Assembly (NCBI RefSeq): GCF_016802725.1
Contig: NC_052666.1
Span: forward strand, 27,247,497-27,311,496
Source of the DNA: Solenopsis invicta
Taxonomy: Eukaryota; Arthropoda; Insecta; Hymenoptera; Formicidae
Direction: 5' to 3'
Length of the DNA: 64,000 bases
Position numbers and translations under genes: made by a program. Of the stretch, positions 50,578-62,020 are shown piece after piece. Below the pieces are notes generated by a model, which saw only the letters and a program-made list of their open reading frames with translations, ran no database searches and had not been told where the DNA came from. Numbering within the stretch: position 1 is the stretch's first letter; every line of letters starts with the position of its first letter.

Positions 50578-51452
50578 CCTTAATTGTGACCGCTTGGCCG
50601 CGACCGTTGCTAACACAACACGCGCGTCTTCGGCCGACTATTATGTTCGCGTTCTCGCGTACGCTGATAAACATACGAATTGAGACCGAAAACAAACACC
50701 CGCGGATCGATAAATGCGATCGTCCGACGGACGAAGAATCACTCCTTCGCCGTCGTTCGCGCGACGAGCTTCGGTCGGACGGAATCTCGCAAAGTTCACG
50801 ATCTACAAGTTGTCGGTGCATTTATGAGTACGGCGATAATCATCTTGATAACAAGATTTCCGATGTGCGCGATGCGCAGTTCACTGCAACGTAACGACAA
50901 TGGGAAATTAACGCGACACGACAAGCGCTATACGCGAGCTGCGATCTGCGTCACTCGGCACCCGACGGCAATGACGTTGGCCGACTCTCGAACGATAGAG
51001 ACGCGCAGCCACCTTCATACGACACCTTCAACTCGCCGCGACGAGCGACACAATCTCCGGTGGCCGTAATCATTGCTAACGCATACCACACGCGCGTCTC
51101 CGGACGATTATTACGCCCGCGTTCTTACGTACGTTGACAAACATTGAGACGGTAGACAAACACACGCGGATCGAACAATGCGATCGACCGACGGATCGCT
51201 GACGCCGTCGCTCGCGCGATAATCTTGTTGTTTTGTTAGTCGAACGGGGGTCTCACGAAACTCGCGGTCTAACAACAGATCGCCGGCACAGTGGTGAATA
51301 CGGCGGTAATCATCTTTATAAGTGAAGATCGCACGGCACCTTGCACAACGCGCTTCCGAATCTTCCGATGTCGACGGACGCGCAGTTTACTAGCGCCATT
51401 AGCAATCAATGCTGTCATCTTCACGCGATTAGCGCGACGCCCTAGTAAGAAG
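50578..51452. repeat. Direct repeat inside the left arm (unit about 470 bases)
   Basis: Words recur in order about 470 bases apart: gctaacacaacacgcgcgtct (50609) with gctaacgcataccacacgcg (51075), cacccgcggatcgataaatg with cacacgcggatcgaacaatg, and tacggcgataatcatctt (50829) with tacggcggtaatcatctt (51299). The second unit, not the first, abuts the palindrome centre. CpG-rich; short frames without domains. Confidence 0.7.
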
Positions 51453-52196
51453 GCGCTTACTAGAGGATCGCGCTGGTCGCATAAAGGTGACAGCACTGAT
51501 TGCGCATTAGCAAATGGCGCTTGTAAAGTGCGCGTTGGTCAACAACATCGGACGTGTTTTGCAAGATGCCGTGCGATCTTCGTATCAAGGTTACCCTCGT
51601 ACTCACCACTGTACCTGCGATCTGTTGTTAGACCACGAGTTTCGCGAGAGTCCGTTCGACAGAAGCTCGTCGCGCGAGCGACGGCATCAGTGATCGATCG
51701 CCCGTCGGTCGATCGCATTTTTCGATACACGTGTGTTATTTCGTACGTTTATCAGCGTACGTGAGACCGTGAGAACGCAGACATATATAACGATCGTTCG
51801 GAGACGCGCGTGTTGTGTGTTAGCAACGGCCGCGGCCAACCGGTCGTAAGGTTATGTCACGCCGTGCGGCGCGGCGTGACCACGCGATCCCCTGGTGTTT
51901 CGAGCTTCGTCGTCTGCCGCGTTAACTTCCCCGGCGGTGTCGCGGGTGACGGGTGATGCGGATAACGCTTTCGTCGTTTCGCGTTAACTCCCCGTTGTCG
52001 CAGTGTAATGAACCACTGCACGTCGTGTCCTGGTAACGAGAGTGCTGTCCAAGATGTCGCGCGATCCTTGTGCACCGTCCACGGGAATACCGTCCAGGAC
52101 GTCGCGCGATTATTTAGGTGATTATCGCTGACCATAAGTAGTAGTGTTTTCGCGAGTGAGTGCCGGTAATGCCGGTGCCATAAAAAAGCAACAAGC

Positions 52197-52541
52197 ATGG
52201 GAACAAGAGAGGAGGAGGAGGAGGACCTGGGAGGCATCGAGCAACGGCGGAGCAACCACGAGGTAAGCGAGTACATGATTTATAAATTAAATCACTTTAA
52301 GAGGATTCGCGCGTTCGTCGAATTTTTTCAAGTCTATTTAGGAAATAGAGATTTCTCTAAGACTATAATTATTTTATTAATAATTTGTGCCTGAAAAAGA
52401 TGAATAAAGAATGAATCAATGTGCATGTAACATACTCAGTTTTTACGATAGTAATTATTACGGACGCTACTATAATGGGAATCATATTTATCTCTTTTAC
52501 AGGTCAACGTTGAAAACTCCGCTGCTGCGCATCGTGTGCCG
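52197..52541 (+). CDS. Putative two-exon start of a small gene, right arm
   Basis: Join 52197-52262 and 52503-52541. The ATG has a good context (agcATGG). Exon 1 encodes 22 residues (MGTREEEEEDLGGIEQRRSN, then HE) and ends at a canonical donor, GAG|GTAAGC. The intron of about 240 bases ends in ctcttttacag. Exon 2 is exactly 39 bases (VNVENSAAAHRVP, phase kept) and is followed by GTGAGT. The next exon, if any, would lie right of 52541, perhaps beyond the foldback, and I could not identify it. I do not recognise the protein. The mirrored copy in the left arm preserves these segments better than the intron, which argues they are real exons or recently were. Confidence 0.4.
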
Positions 52542-53082
52542 GTGAGTGACAAATTACTTTTAATCTAGTAATGAATCTCTGTTGAATATATTGATAGAGA
52601 TCCATTGCTCTTTTTTCAAATTGCGCCACGCTAGATTAATATCAATATTTAATTCTAGAAAGTATTTCCATTCAGCAATTTATTGCATGTAAATGTACAC
52701 TTCAGTACGTAAAATGTGAAACTTGCTATATTAATCTGTTAGCGCATTTTGATGAACGTTACGGGAAAACGTAACGTTTACAAACTATATTTCGTTCGTC
52801 TGAAATTTATAGAATAAACACGCAAATGCGTGTCAAAAAATATTCTTATTTCTTATGCATTTTTTGCCAAGCGCTTATATCTACAAGATTTTCAGAAAAT
52901 TAAGAGTATCACAAGATATTTTTCATTATCATAAAATAATTAGATAAAATAATCTGAACTTTTCAAGTACTTATATTAGGATTTTTGAGTTTAAATTAAA
53001 TTAAATTTTTGAGTTTATTACTTATTTGCGAAATAGTGAAATAAAATGCAGCAAAATTGTACGTCGATTAAGTTGGCATTTC

Positions 53083-53321
53083 AGCACAATCAAATTCGAC
53101 TCATACATTATTTGCTATTATTTTGCTAATTTTTTGCTCTGTTTATGTTTTTTTTTTTTTGTTCCAGCCGTTTCGCTAGAAACAATGGCTGTGCTAGCTT
53201 AAAATTAAAGCTGGAACAAAAAATCGTAAACAGAGCAAAAAAATTAGGAAAAAAATTGCAAATAATTCCTGTGTGAGTCGTATTTTATTGTGCTAAAATG
53301 GTTGTGCCAGTTTACATAAAC
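53083..53321. mobile_element. Palindromic end module of the foldback, right
   Basis: Inverted counterpart of 49161-49415. Its outer end reads ...tattgtgctaaaatggttgt then gccag, and its inner end reads ggcatttcagcacaatcaa. The centre has the same gccgtttcgctagaaacaatg word as the left module (gccgtttcgctaaaaacaatg). The outermost 10 bases differ from the left end, so the exact boundary is uncertain. Confidence 0.6.
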
Positions 53322-55866
53322 GTTACAAGAATTTCAAAACGTACCGATATTCTGGGTGTCGGCTCGGTCGCTTTTTATGACGCGCATTACACCTCGTCGT
53401 TCGGCGGAGGCAGATGCACGATGACGGTCACCGGCCGCCGCGATGAAACGTTCCTCTGGCGAACGAATCGAAAGTGTTTTGTGAGAGTACGAGTTAAATT
53501 CACGACGTAACGGCATAATGGAGGGCAGCAAGCCACTGACATCATCATTCGTCTTCGTTAAATACTCGTTAAAATTCTCCATAAATTTGAAGCAAGAGAG
53601 TTGCCGAATGCATATCACTCGAGTTATATTTATTTTATTTTCTCTTTAGTACTGATTTGTATGCAATAAACGTTTGAATTGTAGCTTGATGTTTCAATTA
53701 CTCATTACTGCAAGATTTATTTTTTTACAATAATAAATTTATTATAAGCTTTTTTACAACACATGTAGCAACAGATTGCTTAAATTGTATCCGTGAGTTT
53801 CCTAATTGTCTAATACTCATTTCATTAATAATTTGTATAAAAATAAATAAAATATTTAATAATAAATAACAAATATATCGAAAAGTTAGGGACGTCGAAA
53901 TAAAAGCTTGAATTTATTTTTGGAATTGACATGTTTTTTTTAATTAAAAATTAATTTTTAGTTTTATTATTATTGTTTATCAGTTTTACATTAATATTAT
54001 TTAAAGTTTCGGATAATTTGATTTAGAAAACTTGTTATATTTTATTGAAATATCGATTTAATCTTTATAATAATTACAAATATATATATGCAATAAATAT
54101 TCTACAATAAAGCTTCTTTTATAAAAATTTAAATATTGGTATTGTTATGATATTGGTACGATTACATTTATTATTATTAGTTACATAAATTGTTAACATC
54201 AGTTATACCTGAAGATAAATTCAATTAAATTAATTTTTTGTCTATATTATTTATTTTTCATTTATTTCATACTTTTATTACTAAATGTTATTTAAATTAA
54301 ATAACAATATTGATGAGGCGACAGCCGCAACAAAACGCATTCAGTAATTCTCTTCTAGATAAAAGGAGAGTTCACGTTTTCCTAAATTCTTGACAGTGAG
54401 ATACAATGTTTAAATGTATTATGTATTGTAAAAGAATCAATATTTTATTCTCAAAAAAGCTATTCAAAAACAATGCGAATATAATATATATACCGTGGAA
54501 TAATAATATCGAGAAAACACAATGAGCAATCGAGATTTGTGCGTGGCCGTTCAATGCACGTTTGAACAATGCACTCGAAACGCACTCGAAACTGTTGTTG
54601 TAATCGTTCGCGCACAATCGTTCGACACGGCGGCGGCAGGGCTGTCGCACGCTCGCCGTTTTTATTTTCCTGCACGCGCTTTGTCTCGACGAGATCGTTT
54701 TGCTTTCACGAACCCTCTTGCTCAGCAAGTATTAGTTGACCGTTTAACGAGCGCACTCCGCAAAATTTCTCCTCTCTATTATTGTCCCTTCCGCAGCCTT
54801 TTTCTCCCTGTCTTCTTGTTTGCGTGTGTATGGCCATTTTATTTGCTACACTTCGCTTTGTTAGAGCAAAATGTAAAACTTTTACCTTCAACGCAGTCTA
54901 GTTTAGAAATTCAGAAGCTGATGTATTATATTCAGTATTTCGCATAAAGCAATTAATTAAAAAAAAAAGAATATCTCCAAATAATTTGTTTGCGCTCAAA
55001 ATCCGGCGTTTTTTTTTTTTTAACTATTTCCACACAATAAAAACCACAAATTCTAATCATTTATTCTTCGAAATATTACTTAAATGAAAGACAGGGAGTC
55101 TTGTAAGGGATAAATTAAATAAAAGTTTAATTAACCAAGTATGATGATTTTGGCGCAAACGGCTACAGGTAGGTGCCTAGTTCGGTCTAGCTTTGAGGCA
55201 ACCGTGCGCGATGAACGTCTCAATAAATAAGGTGCTAATTAAATGGGCATTTTGCTGAATTTATCCCCGACATGCGGAGACCGCTGTCCGTAAATAAAGC
55301 GATATTTATAGCCGGCGTCGGTTTTATATATTTTACGCCGCGCGAGATCAACACCGGGGTAGACGCCGCGCAAAGCTGCATTTTCTGCCGTTTCTGTCCC
55401 TCCCGATGTTGAGGTATTTTATTCGGTCGGGTGTGCACGACGCGTGCGTGCATGTGGGTGCGCGTGTGTTGCGTCCGTACCGGAGCCAAAACGGGCACCA
55501 GGGGGGGAAACACAGGGGGGAAACACACCAGAAGGATTATAACGCCGGTGCCTTTTCCACCGGCGTTTGCCTCACCGTCTCTCGCGACTACTATAAATCT
55601 ATGGAGAGTTATGGCACAGGCCAGGTTTTGTCTTAATGGTCAACCGTATAATTCATGGACGCGGGTCACCGCAGGCACACCGATGCGCCTGGAATCCTGG
55701 CGAGGATGCCTTCGCCAATTTTCCGTGAACGCTGAGAAAGACGATGGGGGGACCGCACGTCGTTCACCCTGTTTGTCCGAGCGAAAGTATGTCGGTGGTG
55801 ACTTTACGATTTATAAATTAATCGTGTGATTGGCTTGAATTGAAAAGAAGAGGTAAAAGTTTATTA
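53322..55866. other. Intergenic DNA, no gene supported
   Basis: A short CpG-rich piece (53340-53520), very AT-rich DNA (53620-54500), then mixed DNA. The frames at 54372-54728 (minus) and 54522-54947 (plus) overlap on opposite strands and show no domain. Frames at 55235-55829 follow a CpG-rich block. Confidence 0.5.
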
Positions 55867-56603
55867 TAGTGTTGGGTATTAATTTATTTGTTCACGAAAA
55901 TAATCGACTAAAAATTTAAAATATATATATAATTGTGATATGTAATCAATTAATAAAATTGTCAGATGATTTTGTACAATTAATTAAATTTTTGCTTAAT
56001 AAAATAAACAATTAAAAATTTAATGATACGGATAATTATAATTGATTTAATTAATTATAGAAATAAATCAAACAATTGATTTAAAAAAATTAATTACCCA
56101 TTTTTAATTATATTTCGAAAATTATATTCATAATTTTTACAAATAATTATGAACTTACTTAAAGAATGTATCATCGATAAGATATTCAAATCGATATTAA
56201 TCAAGAAATTAGTTTATTTATTATATAAGTAAATATATCAATCAATGCTATTCAGTTGTCAATCACTACTATAAATCAGTGATTAAAATTAATAACTATT
56301 AAAAACGATTAATAATTAATAACTAACTTTTTAATCAACAGTAGTAATTATTTGTCAATTAATTGATTAAATTAATTATAATTATATACAACAATTTATT
56401 TTATTGATTAAAAATTGAGCTAATTAATGTTTAAGATTTATCTCAAGACAACTGGAAAAATTCAATTGTTTATTATAATCAATTGAAGTTTTAGTCATAA
56501 TTATTAATCGATAAATTGATTAAATTATGCTCTCTGATCCATTATTATTTTATATTATTGTTCACGGGTATTATTTTTATAATTAGCTAGTCAAACATCC
56601 CTA
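55867..56603. other. Extremely AT-rich block
   Basis: Almost wholly A/T with many taattaattga- and aatcgattaatta-like words, bounded by CpG-rich DNA on the left and the hairpin at 56604 on the right. It opens tagtgttgggtattaattta and closes catcccta, vaguely like hAT ends. The ends are not inverted repeats and the flanks do not form a target duplication. No genes. Confidence 0.45.
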
Positions 56604-56690
56604 TTAAGCTAGCCCCCTCCTCCCACCAACGCAAAATTAATTTGAAAATATTTTAAACTTAATTTTGTGCTGGTGGGGGCACTAGTTTAA
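56604..56690. mobile_element. Short hairpin element with TTAA ends
   Basis: The left arm reads ttaagctagccccctcctcc then caccaacgcaaaatta. The right arm reverse-complements to ttaaactagtgcccccacca then gcacaaaatta. Arms are about 35 bases, total 87 bases. TTAA at both ends recalls piggyBac-type insertion, but the terminal bases do not clearly follow the piggyBac pattern. Confidence 0.55.
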
Positions 56691-58479
56691 CAGAAGTTCG
56701 TCAATCTATGAGTCGTATTAAGATGTGTGTTTATAAATAAGAATTATAAATAATACTTTTTTAAAATACTTATAAAATATAACTAGTTTCTATCACAAGG
56801 ATTAGATAGTCCTCAATAAACGTATAATTAAACTCCTGTCAAGTCGGAAATGCTTAACATTCATATAATGCAAGCACTTAATAATCCCTGACAATTTAAA
56901 ATGCAAGGCCAATTATATCGTAAGATCTGCGATCGCGCATAATTAGTCAACGAGCTGGTACGGGGTGCATCTAAAGTTCCAATGGGTGCCTTTTTTTATC
57001 GCTCGAGTTGGACATACCGCGAATTCCAACCGCGTCGAATTTCACGACAAGGAATCGTGTAAAGCCTAGTAGCAGCGTATAAATCGGCGCACCTTAGATG
57101 CCCGATAGGAGGACGATTGGCTACAGTATGTGTGTGAGTTCGTAAGAAAGAGAGAGAGAGAGACGGGAAGAGAAAAATTGCTCTCTTCTCAAATCCTCCC
57201 GAGTTCTCTTCCCGAATCGAAGAGAGCGAGGTTCCCGGAATGGTCCGTCGCCTTTCTCTGCGGTCATGCGACTTAATTGGTCACAGAACTTTTCGTAGAA
57301 GTAAAACGACACTATCTTCCGAATTTGTAGACTATGGATCCAAGGTTTCGCACAATTGCGTTTTTTTATAACAATTACTTTGGGTGAACAAAATATTATA
57401 ATCTAAAGTTCCAAGCTTTTACTTAAAAAAAAAAAAAACAAAGAATTTACACAAAAACGTGTAAATACGCTGAAAATAATACTTCTTAAAAGATACGTGA
57501 GAAATAATAAGTCGAAAACACATTAAAAGCCCCGGGACCATCAAGTTCCGACGTTTCGCCTGCAAAAAGTTCATCACCGAAGCTCATTACATCGATACGC
57601 GATCTTTCGCACTTTCGCAAACTTTGCAAACTTCAATCTCCGCCGGCCGCTTCTCCGACCTCGTCGAAATTCTCACGGCTCTCGTAATTAAAGCCGGTAA
57701 TGCGCGCCGCGAGAGATCCGCCTTTACATTTCGGTATTACCTCTTGATTTCTCGACGATCGATTAACGTGACCGCGAACGTATTGCGCGTGAAAGCCATC
57801 GCGGGATAGAATGCAACGTAGGGAAAGAATAAGACGCACGCTTTAACGCGTGTATCGAAATACGAAATGTTGGATCCGATTTCAAGAATACCTGTGCCAA
57901 ATACAAAAATTATATAATATATGCATATAAATATAATAGTATTTATATAAATTTATTAAATGGTTCATGTAATATTAAAAGATATCAAAACTCGATTTTT
58001 TTTTATTACATAATGCAAAAAAAGAATACATCAGGATTCGCGAACTTTGACGCGATTAAAATACAACTGCCATCGAGTGCTCGTTCTGATACGCTAGAGA
58101 AGACTCGTACAAAGAGGATGCGATTTCCTGTGAGCCTCAGGACCGCGACTAGTGCTGCTGGCACCGTAATTTGGCATTTATTGGCATATTATTATTCTTA
58201 ATGAGAGACGGAAGGATAGAATCTCGTTAAGAGAGGCGGATTCGATCGTCTCAAGGAGGAAGGAGTCGAGAAGGTCCCGCGAGGCGGGATGATCGGGGCA
58301 CGAGGAGGGTGACGGGGGACCAGAGACGAACCACCTTTTGTCCCCTTCCCGCCATATAGCCGATACCCTTCGATCCCGCGGCATCAATCTCGCGTAAAAA
58401 TTAATCTTATGGGTTGCAGTTTTCATATTTGGCAGTAATTACAGGCCTTCGAGACCTCCGCCTCTCCTCCCTTCCTCTT

Positions 58480-58524
<45 letters not shown>

Positions 58525-59141
58525 ACCTCCTTCCGCTCCTTAGACGCTGCGGAGGCCTCTTTTAATACGGTGTGTGTTTCGCACGAATCTAATATTTCCC
58601 CGTATACTATAAATTATTGGCAATTAAAAGGGGAAAAAATGGAAACGAGGGGATTGCGAGCGCGCGTATCGGGAGGAGGCAGGGAAGAGGACGGAAGCCG
58701 AGAGAGATGATCGAAGTGGAGAACACGAGGGGGAGATGGACCGAGTGGTCTCGACTAGTCGCGCGGCTTTCCTACTTTTTTACCTGGCACGAGAGAGAAT
58801 GGCTTCTCTTCGTAGAAATCGCACGGAGTACGGAGCGCGATGCATCGGCGCGATGCAGCGCGGTGGTGAGATCGATCTCTCGTGCATCGCGAGAGGAATC
58901 GTGACGCGGGGAAACCCCGGAAGCCACGTCGAGAACTGGACGTTACAACTGCGCCGAGGGATCACGAGCATTCTCGCGACTTCGTTCCGGATGGCGATGA
59001 GATGAGAGGATGTGGACCTGAATCGCTGCCAAAATTATCTTCTATGGAAACGTCCGACGTGAGAGTTCTCACGAGAAACTATCGCGGCAACGAGGGAATT
59101 GTAGAGGCGCAAAAACATGATCCCTTTATATAAAGCCTTAT
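56691..59141. other. Intergenic DNA, no gene supported
   Basis: AT-rich at 56700-56930 and 57360-57530, CpG-richer at 57540-57840 and 58040-59100, with a GA tract (57148-57163) and a CT microsatellite (58484-58519). Frames at 58414-59133 overlap in several phases with no domain. Confidence 0.5.
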
Positions 59142-59303
59142 CAATGTTACCAATTTGACGGAGTTTTTCATAAAATGAAATACACAAGATTTTTAATTTT
59201 TTTTTTCGCCTAAAAAAATTCCTTAAGCCTCTAAGAATCCTTAATATAATAAAAATAAAAACACCTCAACTTTAAGAAAAAAATCGTCAAGGTGGCAACA
59301 TTG
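59142..59303. mobile_element. MITE of about 160 bases
   Basis: The left end reads caatgttaccaatttgacgg and the reverse complement of the right end reads caatgttgccaccttgacga, each followed by a T-rich stretch. Terminal repeats are about 27 bases, the interior is A/T-rich and there is no coding frame. No clear target duplication was seen. Confidence 0.65.
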
Positions 59304-62020
59304 TTCCTTATTATTGTGACACGTGAGCAAAAGTGTTCTACGTCTATCAACGCTGGTCTATTTTAATATTTAAGAAAAATTTTTGATTTTGGAACGAGAA
59401 ATCATTTCTATAATACAGATATACATTGTCGTATAACTGTTGCAGCTTCTAAGCACGTGTCTCTGTGTACGTCCGATAGTTTCGCGAGACGTACAAAGTA
59501 CACTGATATCTCGAGGGTGCCTAAACTCGAGAGCACCGATATCTTCCAGCCTTACGACGAAAGGATATCAATCCTCTTCGCTTTATCTCTCCGAAGAGGG
59601 ATACGATCCTCCTCGGTCTCAGCTCTGCCTCGGTAATACCGTACAACCAATAACACCGGCCGTAGCGATCGTTAATTCGTCTCGATCGAACGAGGCGAAT
59701 AAAGGCGTGCTTCGAATCACTCGGGGGAGGAAAAGAGCATCGAGGGGCCGCAGTCGAAGGGGGAGAGGAAAGAGGGGGAGCACCTCCGTGGGGCGCGAGA
59801 GAGAAAGAGAGAGAGAGAGAGAGATTTAGAACGACGCAGTGCCTATTGGCGTTCGAGCGGAGCGATATCTCGGTGGTGCAGACATAAATCCCGGCACCAC
59901 GTACACGTTGCACGCCCCCACAGCACGCCCCCCATTAACTTTTTAATCTCTCCTGCAGGGGCCCCGAGCCTGGTCGGCCGGTCGGTCGGTCGTCGCGAGA
60001 GGAACGGCAGAAAGCGGAGAGGAGAACGGGAGAGCGAAAGGGGGGAGCGTGGAAGAATGAGAGAGAGAGAGAGACCGGCTGCTACGGGACCCCCTTTTCG
60101 GGGTCGAGCATCTAGTTAGCATCCTTTCAGACACGCGGTCTACCAGTCTGCCTCGCCCGAGATGCATCCGGATATCGCGCCGATCAGCTCGACGAGAAAC
60201 GTGTGTTTTCGTCGGCATCGACTAAATACGTGGACGTTGAAGCTACGCGATAAAGCGCATGCAAAGAGAGGGTAGGAGAATAGACCGAGTCACGATTTTC
60301 GGGGGATGTCTTTTAATATCATATAATTAAAATAATTAAAATTAATGAAGCACCAACGTCGAAATAATCGAAATAATTGAATGGTATAATGAATGGCAAT
60401 TATTTTAAGAGATACGGTGTGTATTCCGTTGATTATAATTTTTTTGAAGAAAGTTTTTTAAACGTCATTACGTAACGTAATGATCTAAGCAGAGAAATAA
60501 GTTAAAAGATAAGTTGTGCCTGGTTTGTTGCAATAAATTACTCAGACTTTCAGATCGATCTCATGCGACAAAAATTGACATATTTGACGCTACCTATTAA
60601 TTATGCGACTAGCGAAAAACGTGGCGTTGCAGAGATTTAATCCTGAATTTATTGTCGATTACGTGAACCTAATAAAGTCACCGCGCAGGTTGAGCAGCCG
60701 AACGAGCGGACGTAATATAGTTACGGAAGTCACGGGGCGATAGTTATCCTAAACGGCGAACGAATGAAGATCGATTGTCCCACATTAAATCATCCTCTGC
60801 ATCCCACCATAGCCACTCCATGGAGCACGAATCATGGGCATCCATAAAGCATAATCGGCCGGTATGAGGCGGAACGCCGCGTTTAGGAAAGACCGGCTGC
60901 CAGCCGCGATCTCGCAAATGCTGCTGCATCTTCTCAACCAGGATAAAGATTAATTGCGATATAGCAGTCGAAATAATGCATACAGAACGTTTCGAACATT
61001 CTGCGGAATAAAACGTGGTTGCGAGTTTAAGTTAAAAATAATTTCCATCTTGACAAAAATTCAATGGAAGATTATAAAAAGATATAACAAATTTTAGAAG
61101 ATGCTAATAATTAAATTAAAAATCGTGTTACAGAGGTAAACGATGTGATTGTTTTTTTTTTTTTATGATGGCGTGCGCGATGCAACGTAACAGGACCTAC
61201 GTTTCGACAATTCGCGAACGATTAATTCTACCGGGTCTCACACCTAGTTGCATCCGGTCGCTGCGGTTGCGCAGCCGGTTACGGCCGGTGCCGCGTGCTA
61301 CGGCAATCATCGCGGTGGCCGTGGAAGAAGAGTCGCGTCGAATTAGAGAAAATTACAGAACACCTCGTAAATACATCGTCGACTTAAGTGGTTGATTGGG
61401 GAGATCGTGTATAGAAGCGGACTACCGCTAAATTATATCCCGACAAGCCCCGGCTATCTCCGCGATCGCGATCGCTCTTGTAAATTAAGGCACCGAGAGA
61501 GATATACCGCGCGCTGCTATCTTCTCCTCCTCCGCGCGCCTTCTCCTCTCACGGAGATATCGGAAGCGCGTTCCCTGGGATCGTATCCGTGCCGATCGAC
61601 GAAGGCGCGTGTGAAATGCTATCGATACTGCGGGACAATCGTGTACGATCCTAAATCTAAACGTAACTTACGGCTTGGAGGATTCTGCTGACAGAGGCAT
61701 AGGGAAGAGTTGCCGAATGCTACTCGAGCTATTTTTCATTACTAGGACGAAACAGCGCGCGTTTTTTTTTTACAAATTTAATAAATGTTTATTTTAACTC
61801 AACAGTTATATAAACAGTTAATAAAATAATTATATTAATTAACCATTTATACAATTATTATGTTTAATTAAACAATTATTAAATTAAATCAAATTAAATA
61901 TTATTAATATAATATATTAATTATTTTATTTTTTGTTAAAATGATGTCTATGTCTTGCAAAAATAAACAGTCAAGTGATCTTCCTTGACAGATAGGCAGA
62001 CAGAAATTTAATAATAAATG
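59304..62020. other. Intergenic DNA, no gene supported
   Basis: CpG-rich at 59440-60280 with a GA tract (59797-59824) and GGTC repeats near 59975, AT-rich at 60310-60660, mixed with CpG-rich DNA at 61160-61690, then AT-rich to 62020. A perfect palindrome (60465-60483) is present. The minus-strand frame 60744-60929 has no recognised relatives. Confidence 0.5.
60465..60483. repeat. Perfect 19-base palindrome
   Basis: tcattacgt and its exact reverse complement flank a single A. A core such as TTACGTAA is PAR/bZIP-like, so a dimeric bZIP site is conceivable; no further support. Confidence 0.8.

Larger units (their letters stand above)
49161..53321. repeat. 4.1-kb inverted duplication (foldback structure)
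   Basis: The left part (49161-50577) is repeated in reverse complement at 51849-53321, with matching order throughout. Left 50578-51452 and right 51453-51848 are also mirrored; the centre is at 51449/51456 (cctagtaag / cttactaga). The left arm is longer because a unit of about 470 bases (50578-51065) is directly repeated at 51066-51452. Both ends carry a palindromic module beginning ctggcaca. Flanks outside do not match each other, and no clear target duplication was found. It could be a foldback transposon, or a local inverted gene-fragment duplication flanked by one MITE in both orientations. Confidence 0.85.

Noticed and set aside
55867..56603. Reading the A/T-rich block as a hAT transposon
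   Set aside because: The two ends are not inverted repeats of each other and no 8-base target duplication flanks them.
60744..60929. Minus-strand frame rich in Trp/Asp with an acceptor-like ttttattccgcag about 75 bases upstream
   Set aside because: Looks protein-like locally, but I recognise no family, and no donor or neighbouring exon could be found.
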